Below, one piece after another: positions 37,010 to 44,676 of a stretch of 44,676 nucleotides of DNA. Each line of letters opens with the position of its first letter. Position 1 is the first letter of the stretch. Position numbers and translations under genes: made by a program. Under the pieces are notes generated by a model that was not told the DNA's origin, searched no databases, and worked only from the letters and a program-made list of their open reading frames with translations. The DNA is from an uncultured Clostridium sp. (GTDB lineage: Bacteria > Bacillota > Clostridia > TANB77 > CAG-508), in the NCBI GenBank assembly GCA_900553225.1, contig USCV01000006.1, forward strand, positions 1-44,676, given 5' to 3'.

Positions 37010-37124
37010 ATAAACACTCCTCTATTTTTTACTTTATTTTTTGGCAAATTTAAATATCATACTTAGATAATATGATACTAGCCCTTAATTTATTATTTTT
37101 TCTTTCGTTAGATTTAAAACTCAT

Positions 37125-37152
37125 ATTACAATTATATTACATTTTTGTTACA
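37125..37152. promoter_or_regulatory. Triple TTACA direct repeat upstream of the 1484-residue adhesin gene
   Basis: ATTACA (37125-37130), ATTACA (37136-37141) and GTTACA (37147-37152) repeat with an exact 11-bp period on the plus strand. They overlap the -10 box and spacer of the promoter, which would suit a repressor or a polymerase-contacting response regulator. Confidence 0.55.
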
Positions 37153-37159
37153 AAATCAA
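37131..37159 (-). promoter_or_regulatory. Promoter of the 1484-residue adhesin gene
   Basis: On the minus strand TTGATT (37159-37154), a 17-base spacer and a perfect TATAAT (37136-37131) predict a leader of about 115 bases before the start at 37009. Confidence 0.65.
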
Positions 37160-37365
37160 CAGTTTTATTGATTTTCCCTAAAAAACTTGCATGCCCGTAG
37201 TATTTTTTTGTTTTTTATTTGTAAATTTCTGTAATCTTATTCTATAATTTACCATTTTTATTTTAAAAAAATGCTAATAATAAAATAAACGACAATACTT
37301 TTTAGTATAATCGTTTATTTTAAAAGAATTAAGAATACTAATATTCTTAAATTAATTAAAAAACA

Positions 37366-37400
37366 TAAAAAAGTGTAAGTATTGATAAAACAATACTTAC
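37366..37400 (-). terminator. Second terminator-like hairpin downstream of the tRNA operon
   Basis: A perfect 10-bp stem GTAAGTATTG/CAATACTTAC with a six-base loop is followed on the minus strand by ACTTTTTTATG. It may be a back-up terminator for the tRNA transcript, or may end a short unknown RNA from 37401-37435. Confidence 0.6.
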
Positions 37401-37435
37401 ATGCTTTATTTTGGAGGCATAGCTCCGGTTTGATA

Positions 37436-37473
37436 TGTAAAAAAAAATCCACAGAAATATTAATAATCTGTGG
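37436..37473 (-). terminator. Terminator of the tRNA-Gly/tRNA-Cys transcript
   Basis: A 7-bp stem CCACAGA/TCTGTGG (37449-37455 with 37467-37473) is followed on the minus strand by A and then a run of T (complement of 37439-37447). It lies 17 bases after the tRNA-Cys 3' end. Confidence 0.8.
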
Positions 37474-37489
37474 AAATTGGTTTAAAAAC

Positions 37490-37563
37490 TGGAGGCGACA
37501 CCCGGATTCGAACCGGGGATCAGAGTTTTGCAGACTCGTGCCTTACCACTTGGCTATATCGCC
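37490..37563 (-). tRNA. tRNA-Cys (anticodon GCA), CCA encoded
   Basis: The minus strand folds as a tRNA: acceptor GGCGATA/TGTCGCC (one G-U pair), D arm with AGTGGTAAGGCA, anticodon arm GAGTCTGCAAAACTC with anticodon GCA, and T arm CCCGGTTCGAATCCGGG. T is the discriminator and CCA is in the DNA (37490-37492). Confidence 0.96.
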
Positions 37564-37627
37564 GTTTCACTATATTTAATTATATGCAATTAATTTTAAA
37601 TTGATGACATTTTTATAAAAAATTAAT

Positions 37628-37703
37628 TGGAGCGGGAAACGGGGCTCAAACCCGCGACCTCTGCCTTGGCAAGGCAGCGCTCTATCAACTGAGCTATTCC
37701 CGC
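37628..37703 (-). tRNA. tRNA-Gly (anticodon GCC), CCA encoded
   Basis: The minus strand folds as a tRNA: acceptor GCGGGAA/TTCCCGC, D arm AGTTGATAGAGC, anticodon arm CTGCCTTGCCAAGGCAG with anticodon GCC, and T arm CGGGTTTGAGCCCG-like stem with TTTGAG. T is the discriminator and CCA is encoded. It is transcribed before tRNA-Cys, 64 bases upstream. It reads GGC and GGU, not the GGA codons of the frame-break sites. Confidence 0.96.
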
Positions 37704-37753
37704 AAATTGCTTATTACAAGCAATTATTATAATAACAAATTAAACTATAAAAG

Positions 37754-38977
37754 TCAAGCAATTACGTCTAAAAAATCTAAAAAGTAATCCTTTTTATTTT
37801 TTCTTTCTATTTCGTCCTCATTTATAATATCTACAATCTCGATCACTTCATCTTTTAATTTTATTTTCATTTTACCAACTACTGTATTTTGGGGAACTGG
37901 TGCTGTCATAAATGTAGTACAATATATTTCAATGCTTATATTGTCTGTGTCCTTTAATTTTATTGGTATTGTATCTTGTTTTAACTTGTTAAATGCCAAA
38001 TTTAAATGAGAACTACTCCTTGCCTTTTCAATAACTATTCTATTTTCGTTAACACTTTTCCATTCTTTAAATTTATTATTAATTATCTCTGTTATATTTA
38101 CTGGTTTATAATTTTTGTATGTGTATTCTATTAATTTTATACTATCTGCTGTTCTAAATTTTTTTGTATCTGCTCCTAATACTACAGTAATAATTTCAAA
38201 TCCATCTCTATTTGTGCAAGTTACTAAGCACCTTCCGGCATTATTTGTGAATCCTGTTTTTACACCTTTTACTCCATGCAAAACTCCTAATAACTCATTT
38301 GTATTATTTAAAGACTTAGTGTATCCATTAATTGAAACTGTATAATTTTGAGTACCAACAATTTTAGCAAATATTTCATTCTTCATTGCATAATCTGTAA
38401 TAATTGCAAGTTCATACGCTGTTGTATAATGGTCTGGATCGTCAAGACCATGTGGTGTTACAAAATGTGTATTCTGTAACTTTAATTCTTTTGCTTTTGC
38501 ATTCATTTTTTCAGCAAAGCCTTGTACACTTCCCCCCACATACTCTGCAAGTGCAACAGCTGCATCATTTCCAGAGCGCATCATTAATCCATATAGCAAA
38601 TTCTTGACTGTAATTTTATCATCTTTTTTTAGCCCTAGTCTTGAACCTCCAATACTTCCTGCTTTTGCTGATATAGTAACCTCATCTTCTAAATTTGCAT
38701 TTTCTATTACTATTATTGCTGTCATTATTTTAGTAGTTGACGCCATTGCTACTCTTTTATTTTCGTTTTTTCCATAGATTATTCTTTTCGATTTTCTATC
38801 CATTACAATTGCAGTTTTGGAATTTAACGTTGGTTCTTTTTCATCTACTGTTGCGACTGTTTCTAATGCTTCTCCTAAATCTTCTATTTGCTCTTCTTCA
38901 TCATCTGCATAAACCATACAAATAGCATTCTGAAATATTGCTATTAAAATTAATATAGATATTACTCTTTTTTTCAT
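37754..38977 (-). CDS. D-alanyl-D-alanine carboxypeptidase, peptidase S11 (DacF/PBP5-like)
   Basis: The 407-residue protein trims the terminal D-Ala from peptidoglycan stem peptides outside the membrane. A signal peptide (about 1-24) is followed by an acidic linker and the penicillin-binding domain with all three motifs: Ser80-Thr-Thr-Lys83 (MASTTK), Ser135-Gly-Asn137 (MRSGND) and Lys240-Thr-Gly242 (GVKTGFT). A C-terminal beta domain (about 290-395) is of the PBP5_C type. No obvious C-terminal amphipathic anchor is visible beyond KKDYFLDFLDVIA, which is short. It lies between the tRNA genes and the operon of membrane-anchored proteins, and a weak terminator separates it from the latter. Confidence 0.92.
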   Translation of the reverse strand: MKKRVISILILIAIFQNAICMVYADDEEEQIEDLGEALETVATVDEKEPTLNSKTAIVMDRKSKRIIYGKNENKRVAMASTTKIMTAIIVIENANLEDEVTISAKAGSIGGSRLGLKKDDKITVKNLLYGLMMRSGNDAAVALAEYVGGSVQGFAEKMNAKAKELKLQNTHFVTPHGLDDPDHYTTAYELAIITDYAMKNEIFAKIVGTQNYTVSINGYTKSLNNTNELLGVLHGVKGVKTGFTNNAGRCLVTCTNRDGFEIITVVLGADTKKFRTADSIKLIEYTYKNYKPVNITEIINNKFKEWKSVNENRIVIEKARSSSHLNLAFNKLKQDTIPIKLKDTDNISIEIYCTTFMTAPVPQNTVVGKMKIKLKDEVIEIVDIINEDEIERKNKKDYFLDFLDVIA

Positions 38978-39021
38978 AACTAAAAATCACCTTTACAATT
39001 TATATTCGTAAAAGTGATTTT
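38976..39021 (-). terminator. Terminator after the 318-residue membrane protein
   Basis: A stem of 8 bp, one mismatch and 5 bp (38983-38996 with 39008-39021) is followed on the minus strand by TTTTTAG. It closes the operon of 39033-44676 before the carboxypeptidase gene, although the tail is short. Confidence 0.55.
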
Positions 39022-39032
39022 AATTCCATACT

Positions 39033-39989
39033 TTATTGTTTATTTTGTTTTAAATCTATAGTTAAACTATATAGTTTTACAGCTTTTTTCTTTTCCTTTG
39101 TTGCATTTTCTTCTTTACCAGAATACTCCGGTAAAATTCTAATAGCATTTAAAATTAAGTTTTCATCTTCTTTTCCATCATCAAAATATTTATCAAAAGT
39201 AATTTCCTTTTCAACTGTTTCATTTGGAAGTATTACTAAATTTGCATTTGTCATATCACATTGTTTTGAACCACTTGATGTTTTAAGGATAATTTCATTT
39301 TTTTCAGTATTATCTGCAAGAACAATATAATTATTAGTCATATTTTTGAATTGTATTAAATATGTTTCTTTATCATATTTTATGTATTTCTTGACTATTC
39401 TAATTTCCATATACTTGTCTTGTGAATTTACATTTATTTCTTTTGATCCACAATATCCGTTTAATGCAAGCTTAAATTCCCCATTTTCTTTTGTAATTAC
39501 GAATTTATCTTCTATGGAATTATAGCCATTAGTAGAACCAGAAGCTAAAATGTCATCCATAATTGTTATGCTATATACATATATTTCATTAGTATTTGAA
39601 TAATTTTGAACATTGTATATTTTTTTGCTTTTGAAAACAGTGTCTACATATATCTTAAATTTGCTTAAACTACTTATATATCTTTTTTTAAAGTCACTGC
39701 TTAATAAATTATAACCGCTTTCATATTCTTTGTTATTACAATACTCCATAAAATTTTTTATTAGATTGTTTATTGGTTCTTTATACTCAGTTGGAACTTC
39801 TTTAGTTGTGTCAATAACAGGACTTGATATACTATTGCTTTTAGAAACGCTTTCTTCTTTTTGTGGCTTCTTAAATGAGCGATTAACATAGAATATAATA
39901 CATAATGCCACTGCAATAATTATTAATATTATATAATATCTTTTTAAAAACTCTCTTAACTTTAGCATAGTTTTTGACCTAAAATTCAT
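39033..39989 (-). CDS. Membrane-anchored protein with NTF2-like and beta-rich domains (paralogue A)
   Basis: I do not recognise a named family for this 318-residue protein. It has a basic cytoplasmic start, one membrane helix (about 16-34), a Ser-rich linker, a helical/beta segment (about 65-170) with YCNNKEYESGYNLLSSDFKKRYISSLSKFKIYV, and a beta-rich C-terminal half (about 190-318) resembling DUF4352-type exported domains. The KEY..GYNLL..DFK pattern is typical of NTF2-like domains in TcpC/VirB8-type or lipoprotein components. It is about half identical to the next gene (40020-40979) throughout, so this is a tandem duplication. It is the last gene of an operon that starts with a peptidoglycan hydrolase. 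Confidence 0.7.
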   Translation of the reverse strand: MNFRSKTMLKLREFLKRYYIILIIIAVALCIIFYVNRSFKKPQKEESVSKSNSISSPVIDTTKEVPTEYKEPINNLIKNFMEYCNNKEYESGYNLLSSDFKKRYISSLSKFKIYVDTVFKSKKIYNVQNYSNTNEIYVYSITIMDDILASGSTNGYNSIEDKFVITKENGEFKLALNGYCGSKEINVNSQDKYMEIRIVKKYIKYDKETYLIQFKNMTNNYIVLADNTEKNEIILKTSSGSKQCDMTNANLVILPNETVEKEITFDKYFDDGKEDENLILNAIRILPEYSGKEENATKEKKKAVKLYSLTIDLKQNKQ

Positions 39990-40019
39990 ATTACATTTCT
40001 CCTTGTATTATTGTTAGAA

Positions 40020-40979
40020 TTATCTCTTTCGTGGTATTAAGTCTATAGATAAACTATATAATTTTATGGCATTATCATTTTCTTTTTTTGCAGTTTCTTC
40101 ATGTCCAGTAAATTCTGGTAATATTCTAATTGAATTAAGTACTAAGTTTGTAGCATCTACTTTGTCATCAAAATATTCGTCGAATGTTACTTCCCTTGTG
40201 GTTGTCGAATTTGGTAATATTACAAAATTTGAATCCGTCATATATTTTGCTGCTCTTTGATCATTTGGTAATTTTAGCATTATCTCATCATGAGTTGTTG
40301 AATCGGCAAGTACAATATAATAGCTTGTTTTATTTTTTATTTCTAATGTATAGGTTGAATTATCATATTCTACATCTTTTTTTAATATTTTTATTTGCAT
40401 GTACTCATCTTCAACTTCTATGTTTAAATCCTCTGAACCACAGTATCCATTTAAAGATATTTTTAAAATTCCATCTTCCTCTTTAATTACATATTTCTCT
40501 TCTGTATATACATACTCATCCGTTGTACCATTTGCTAAGATATCATCTAACAATCTAACTCTGTATATATAAGCATTGTTTATGTTTGAAAAATTTTGAA
40601 TATTGTATATTTTCTTTGTTTCAAAAACACTGTCAACATATGTTTTAAATGTATCTATATTATTACAATATCTTGTTTTATAACTATTGCTTAGCAAATT
40701 ATATGCATTTTCATATTCTCTATTATTGCAATAGTTTACATAGTTATGTATAAGATTGCTAATTGGCTCTTTATATTTTTCTGGCACACTTTCGGTTTCA
40801 TCCATAACTGGACTATGTGGCTCATATGTTGTTTGTGGTTTTTCTATCTTTGTGCGGTGTTTTAAATAATAATTTATTGCAAATATTACAGCCCAAATTA
40901 TAAGAATAATAATAATTTTATTTTTGTGCTTTTTAAAAAAACGTCTTATTTTTAATTTAATATCTAACCAATAGTTCAT
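40020..40979 (-). CDS. Membrane-anchored protein with NTF2-like and beta-rich domains (paralogue B)
   Basis: The 319-residue protein is a paralogue of the 318-residue product next door with the same order of parts: basic start, helix (about 20-39), linker with a SPVMDETESVPEKYKEPISNL segment shared with its partner, NTF2-like part (YCNNREYENAYNLLSNSYKTRY) and a beta-rich C-terminus (NSIRILPEFTGHEE). Both share a GYCGSE element with a lone cysteine. The pair may form a hetero-oligomer on the outer face of the membrane. This is inferred from the duplication and co-transcription. Confidence 0.7.
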   Translation of the reverse strand: MNYWLDIKLKIRRFFKKHKNKIIIILIIWAVIFAINYYLKHRTKIEKPQTTYEPHSPVMDETESVPEKYKEPISNLIHNYVNYCNNREYENAYNLLSNSYKTRYCNNIDTFKTYVDSVFETKKIYNIQNFSNINNAYIYRVRLLDDILANGTTDEYVYTEEKYVIKEEDGILKISLNGYCGSEDLNIEVEDEYMQIKILKKDVEYDNSTYTLEIKNKTSYYIVLADSTTHDEIMLKLPNDQRAAKYMTDSNFVILPNSTTTREVTFDEYFDDKVDATNLVLNSIRILPEFTGHEETAKKENDNAIKLYSLSIDLIPRKR

Positions 40980-40990
40980 AAAATTTTCTC

Positions 40991-41521
40991 CTAAATCACT
41001 TGGAATGATAATACAAAATCGTTAAAGTCGTTTTCTTGTATTACTATTCTTTGATCTTTTTCCTCTCCAACTTTTTTAGCTGGGTCTATTATTTTTATCA
41101 CTAACACATATATCGTTCCTTGTCTTTCAATATCATTATATGAAAAACCAACAGAGCTAGGATATATTTTCTTAGCATAGTCTCTAAATTCCTCTACCGA
41201 CTTAAAATAAGTTTGTCTAAATTCTGGATATAGCAAATTATAAGCTTCTGTATATTTTTCATCTTTTATATACTTAATGAATTTAGCAAAGTAATATTCC
41301 ATTCTATCACGTTCTGTCATCTTTTTTAACTTTTCTAGTTCTTGTTCTTCTTCAGACTTATTTTGGTTATTTTCACTTGTTACATTGCTCTTATCACTTA
41401 TATCATCTTTTGGCTCTGATTTTAAACTTATTACTTTAGTAAGCAGAGCCAAATTAACTACAACTAACACTAAGACAATTATTATTAAAACAATATCCTT
41501 TATATTTAATTTTAATTTCAT
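40991..41521 (-). CDS. Small membrane-anchored NTF2-like protein
   Basis: The 176-residue protein has a membrane helix (about 9-31), a charged, probably coiled linker (about 35-75, NQNKSEEEQELEKLKKMTERD) and one NTF2-like domain (EKYTEAYNLLYPEFRQTYFKS, then EEFRDYAKKIYP). It shares this domain with the two larger proteins downstream but lacks their beta-rich second half. It sits 10 bases after the next gene upstream and 11 before the next downstream, so all are one operon. Function is unknown; a scaffold role beside a secretion or wall-remodelling machine is possible. Confidence 0.7.
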   Translation of the reverse strand: MKLKLNIKDIVLIIIVLVLVVVNLALLTKVISLKSEPKDDISDKSNVTSENNQNKSEEEQELEKLKKMTERDRMEYYFAKFIKYIKDEKYTEAYNLLYPEFRQTYFKSVEEFRDYAKKIYPSSVGFSYNDIERQGTIYVLVIKIIDPAKKVGEEKDQRIVIQENDFNDFVLSFQVI

Positions 41522-41531
41522 TATTTACCTC

Positions 41532-42122
41532 TTATTCTATTGGTTGAATACGAATCTGTAAAGCATTTGTTTCAGATTCGCTTAAATTCAACCTATATTT
41601 CAATATTATATTATTTCGATATTCTATTTCAAAATCACATGTAATATAATTTTCACCTTTTTTATAAGTTTCTATTAAAAATCTTACTGTTTTATAACTA
41701 TTACTACTATCTGATGCAACTTTTTTACACTGTTTAATAAAAGTAACAAATTCATTTTTTGTTGTTATATGATATCTAGCAATAATTGATTCTTTATATT
41801 TGTCAAAAAATGTCTCTAATTCCGCATCTGTAAGGTCTTTAGTCCTGTTATATATCTTTGGAATGTAGTAAACAAAGTCATATAAATTTTCATATAAAGT
41901 CTTACAATTTTCATCACTATTATATAACTTTTCAAACTCATAATGGTTTGCTGGATATATTTTGTTATTATACTCTATACTTCCAGTATAAGTTTCTTCA
42001 CTTGCATTCTGCATAGAAGCTGTACCATTATTCATCTTTGCTACACAGTTTAGCAAAATAACTAATATGATTAAATTAATAATTATTAATGCAGTTAATA
42101 TAATTTTTAGATTTAGCTTCAT
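41532..42122 (-). CDS. Small membrane-anchored protein of unknown function
   Basis: The 196-residue protein has a membrane helix (about 7-28), an Asn/Ser/Thr-rich linker (about 30-60) and a soluble outer domain. That domain has a helical part (NLYDFVYYIPKIYNRTKDLTDAELETFFDKYKESI) and a final beta part (ENYITCDFEIEYRNNIILKYRLNLSESE). It may be a divergent NTF2-like domain, but the core motif is weaker than in its neighbours. It lies 15 bases after the hydrolase gene. Confidence 0.65.
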   Translation of the reverse strand: MKLNLKIILTALIIINLIILVILLNCVAKMNNGTASMQNASEETYTGSIEYNNKIYPANHYEFEKLYNSDENCKTLYENLYDFVYYIPKIYNRTKDLTDAELETFFDKYKESIIARYHITTKNEFVTFIKQCKKVASDSSNSYKTVRFLIETYKKGENYITCDFEIEYRNNIILKYRLNLSESETNALQIRIQPIE

Positions 42123-42137
42123 TTTTATATCTCCTTT

Positions 42138-44676
42138 TTAATAGTTACGAGTATAATAAAAATTTGTATAATATTTTGTATAACATTCTTGTTTTCTTTC
42201 TTCAGTATATTCGTAATTTGCACCGTTTTCAAATATATCCCATTCTACTGCTCTTCGATATTGTAGTCCTAGCAATGTTTTTCCGTCAGCATGACATAAA
42301 TTTAAGAATTCCCATTTTGCTTTATCTGTATCTCCGCTTGCATATGTTTCTATTATACCCTTTACAGGCCCATCTCCGGTATTATACGCAAGTGATGTTA
42401 ACGCCTGTTTTTGAGCTTCATTTAAGTTTGCACCTAATTGGCTACAATAGCTTTCAACAGTTTTATAATGACTTTCTAATGCATGAGCTTTTACTTCTAA
42501 GATTGCCTGTTTAGGAACTCTATCTCCAACTTGCATTGGATATAAATCCCCATGTCCAGTTGCAAAAAAGTCTTCTTTACAACTGTTAGTTACTCCAGAG
42601 CCGCCTGCTGTTCTATCTTCAAATGATCCATTACCTTCTATTACTATCCAGTAATCCCCATCTGAATTTGAATCCATTCCGCCTTCCATTGTTAATATCA
42701 TTACTCCTAAGTCTTCTAGACTTCCGGCTGTACCACTATTACTCTTCTTTCTAGCTTGTAGCTTAAAGTAATCTTCTACATTATTAATAATAGCATCTTT
42801 TTCATCATACAAAATTATTTTTATATTCCCTGTATTGGTTGTACCTATGGTATCACCTTTATTTAATTTATCTCCTTCTTGTATATTAGCATCTATTGTA
42901 AGACCTTCAATTTCCATTTTCCAACCATTCACACCATTGTTTGTATTAAATTCTATTCTAATATATTCTCCATTTGTTTTAAAGTAATCTGTATTGTCTT
43001 TTGTTTGTGTTTTTTCTTTATTATTATCTTCTTTTTCTCTTGTGCCGATTTTCTTTATAACACCTGTTTCAGGCATTATAACATTTTGTCCACTTTTAAA
43101 GCCCACAATTTCATTAGTTGTAATTACTCCTGTTGGAGCTTTATCTGGAATCACATATATAGAAGCATTGTCTTGATAATTATTAACAAATTCTTCTATG
43201 CTTTCACAATAATTACTATTTGCAGAAGAATCACTTCTTCCTGGATTTGATATATATATTGAAGTTCCATCTTCTCTAAAACCTGTTATACACATCCAAT
43301 GTGCACCTGAAGAATATCTACCACTAGAATCTCCTGGAACACTTACTAATACTGGTTTTCCTTCTTTAAGCGCATTACTTATATTTTTAATTGCTTCGCT
43401 TTTACCATTTGATACATCATAACTTTTTGCGCTAATGCTAAATTTATTTTTTAGTACATCCACCATTTTACTTGATTTTGTTCCTGCTCCATACCAACTA
43501 TCCAAATCGTCCATCATTTCTCCAACTTTATCTGGTAGTACATCTTTTCCATATCCAGATAATAGTATAGCAACTGATGTAGGACCACATCCAGAAGTAG
43601 CTATAGTTCCATCCCAATAGTGAGCTTGAGAATATCCATTGGTATCAACTCCCCAATCACCTTGTTTATAATTTTTATACGTTATTCCATTAACAGTAGT
43701 AAGCCTATTGTATCCAACACCTGTTGTAGTATAACTTGTCTTTCCTCCAGTATTTCCCTTATTATCCTTTGCTTCTTTTGCTTCTTTTTCACGTTGTTCA
43801 TCTAAACTTACTTGAGATCTAATATAAGTACCATATTCATTATTATTTTTTTCATATTTTAGATCTGGCCACTCATCTTTATATACATTGTAGCCTTGTA
43901 TTATCCATTTAAATACATCTGTTTCAATAGATTCAAAGTCTGCTCTTGTAAAATATCCAAGTTCTATTAAAAATTCCTTCAAGTCTCTATAAATATATTC
44001 TGAATCTTCTGTATGCATTGCCTCTAATATTGAAAACGCTTGTAGAGATGATTTCTTTTCAAAATTAATTTTTTGAAGTGTAACATCTGAACCATTTTCT
44101 CTTAACTTCTGATTTAATTGTTTAGCTTTTTTATCTATCTCATCAGAAGATATATTTCCCTTATAAAGTCCTTCCTGATCTGTAACTTCAATTAACAAAG
44201 GATTTGTAGGATCATAGTCATCCTTTAATATGTCTAATGCTTGTTCAATTTTCTTTGCTGTTTGTTGTTGTCCATCATAAATAAAATAATATCCGTAAAC
44301 AATCCAATTTTTTACCATATAATGCCATGACTTAGTTTTTACTATTCTTGGTTGCTCAACTTGAATTCTAACTTTATTATCTGTTTTTTCTTCATAGTAT
44401 ATCTGTCCTCTACTCTTATCATTTAAAAATTTTATATTGTCAGTATTAGCTGTTCCTTCAGGATTAAACTCTTGTATTTTTGGGCTTATTTTTTCAAATG
44501 AATATACTCCCTTTTCATCATCTGTTTTATCAAAATATAAATCCTTATACCAATGATTTGTAACAGAATAAATATATTGCCTATATGTTTCCGCTAATGA
44601 ATATACTCCCTTTTCATCATCTGTTTTATCAAAATATAAATCCTTATACCAATGATTTGTAACAGAATAAATATAT
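42138..44676 (-). CDS. C39-like peptidase/degenerate M23/GH24 lysozyme fusion protein, 5' end outside the window
   Basis: The frame stays open from the window edge, so the start is not visible; the ATG at 44318 is internal, because VEQPRIVKTKSWHY reads in frame before it. About 845 residues are seen. In order (counted from 44318): a helical region (1-190), a C39_2-type papain-like domain with Cys in TSGCGPTSVAILLSG, His in GAHWMCITGF and Asn in YISNPGR, a LytM/M23-like domain (about 400-520, VIMPETGVIKKIG, then EGDKLNKGDTIGTTN) that lacks the usual zinc histidines, and a GH24 T4-type lysozyme (about 540-726; Glu in LTMEGG, ALTSLAYNTG, RRAVEWDIFENG). The mix suits a wall-opening protein of a conjugative or secretion machine (VirB1-like), which also fits the NTF2-like neighbours. 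That role is inferred. Confidence 0.8.
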   Translation of the reverse strand, partial: YIYSVTNHWYKDLYFDKTDDEKGVYSLAETYRQYIYSVTNHWYKDLYFDKTDDEKGVYSFEKISPKIQEFNPEGTANTDNIKFLNDKSRGQIYYEEKTDNKVRIQVEQPRIVKTKSWHYMVKNWIVYGYYFIYDGQQQTAKKIEQALDILKDDYDPTNPLLIEVTDQEGLYKGNISSDEIDKKAKQLNQKLRENGSDVTLQKINFEKKSSLQAFSILEAMHTEDSEYIYRDLKEFLIELGYFTRADFESIETDVFKWIIQGYNVYKDEWPDLKYEKNNNEYGTYIRSQVSLDEQREKEAKEAKDNKGNTGGKTSYTTTGVGYNRLTTVNGITYKNYKQGDWGVDTNGYSQAHYWDGTIATSGCGPTSVAILLSGYGKDVLPDKVGEMMDDLDSWYGAGTKSSKMVDVLKNKFSISAKSYDVSNGKSEAIKNISNALKEGKPVLVSVPGDSSGRYSSGAHWMCITGFREDGTSIYISNPGRSDSSANSNYCESIEEFVNNYQDNASIYVIPDKAPTGVITTNEIVGFKSGQNVIMPETGVIKKIGTREKEDNNKEKTQTKDNTDYFKTNGEYIRIEFNTNNGVNGWKMEIEGLTIDANIQEGDKLNKGDTIGTTNTGNIKIILYDEKDAIINNVEDYFKLQARKKSNSGTAGSLEDLGVMILTMEGGMDSNSDGDYWIVIEGNGSFEDRTAGGSGVTNSCKEDFFATGHGDLYPMQVGDRVPKQAILEVKAHALESHYKTVESYCSQLGANLNEAQKQALTSLAYNTGDGPVKGIIETYASGDTDKAKWEFLNLCHADGKTLLGLQYRRAVEWDIFENGANYEYTEERKQECYTKYYTNFYYTRNY
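44497..44676. repeat. 99-bp direct repeat at the window edge
   Basis: Bases 44497-44577 and 44596-44676 are identical over 81 bases at a 99-base period, which is 33 codons, so the hydrolase frame is kept. The second copy runs to the last base of the window. It may be a true protein repeat (KDLYFDKTDDEKGVYS) or an assembly loop at a contig end. Confidence 0.85.

Larger units (their letters stand above)
37010..37489. other. 480-base non-coding region with promoter, TTACA repeats and three tandem perfect hairpins
   Basis: No gene is visible on either strand. From the adhesin side it holds an AT-rich leader, a promoter (37131-37159) overlapped by three TTACA repeats, then three perfect inverted repeats in a row: 37282-37292/37311-37321 (11 bp), 37329-37337/37342-37350 (9 bp) and 37375-37384/37391-37400 (10 bp). 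The tRNA terminator lies at 37436-37473. The 37401-37435 interval contains GGAGGCATAGCTCC, a small stem. A plus-strand open frame here is only the complement of the tRNA and hairpins. Confidence 0.6.

Noticed and set aside
37382..37579. Open frame of 65 residues on the plus strand
   Set aside because: It is the complement of tRNA-Cys and of hairpins; the RRHPDSNRG-type peptide is a well-known false translation of tRNA genes.
37705..37725. Hairpin AATTGCTT/AAGCAATT as a carboxypeptidase terminator
   Set aside because: No T tail follows on the minus strand and it abuts the tRNA-Gly 5' end; it could be a processing site but is not supported as a terminator.

Overview
This window comes from a very AT-rich, low-GC Gram-positive anaerobe, most likely an uncultured gut-type member of the Clostridia. 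The evidence is a four-subunit 2-oxoacid:ferredoxin oxidoreductase, a CwlD-type spore-cortex amidase, sortase-anchored surface proteins, BspA-type leucine-rich repeats and Gram-positive gene signals (strong AGGAGG sites, T-tailed hairpins). Arginine is mostly AGA. I cannot name the species. Almost every gene is on the minus strand, so transcription mostly runs from high to low coordinates. Only the cwlD-like gene (17634-18356) and one unknown small gene (22547-23080) are on the plus strand.

Layout from low to high coordinates. (1) 194-4930 is a surface-fibre locus: a sortase, a SipW-type signal peptidase, four TasA/camelysin-like exported subunits and one wall-anchored companion. (2) 4950-11678 is housekeeping and envelope: an AI-2E family permease, a G5/3D-domain wall protein, TatD, AcpS (interrupted by a frame break), a WG-repeat protein and a polytopic membrane protein. 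(3) 11840-19031 holds a giant BspA/LRR/MucBP surface protein, the divergent amidase CwlD and a truncated BspA fragment. (4) 19058-22282 is porC-porD-porA-porB, with porB frame-broken, divergent from the unknown plus-strand gene across a short promoter region with a 12-bp palindrome. (5) 23112-25792 holds a GGDEF protein, a PF06541-type membrane protein and an Ig-like membrane protein. (6) 25984-37009 holds two tandem paralogous thioester/CnaB adhesins of 2106 and 1484 residues. (7) 37490-38977 holds tRNA-Cys, tRNA-Gly and a D,D-carboxypeptidase. (8) 39033-44676 is an operon of four membrane-anchored proteins downstream of a C39/M23-like/GH24 hydrolase that runs off the window.

The strongest unexplained signal is translational. 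Three genes (the TasA-like gene, acpS and porB) each carry one +1 frame break, and in all three the break can be placed at a CGG codon followed by A. Skipping the C restores a GGA glycine codon and the full family-length protein. In a by-eye check of the minus-strand genes, CGG occurs in codon phase nowhere else. This could be recoding at a starved or unassigned CGG codon, or repeated one-base sequence errors; reads and relatives would decide. The second signal is a TTACA direct repeat with 11-12 bp spacing upstream of all three giant surface-protein genes and the Ig-like membrane protein, which suggests a shared regulator of the cell-surface programme.
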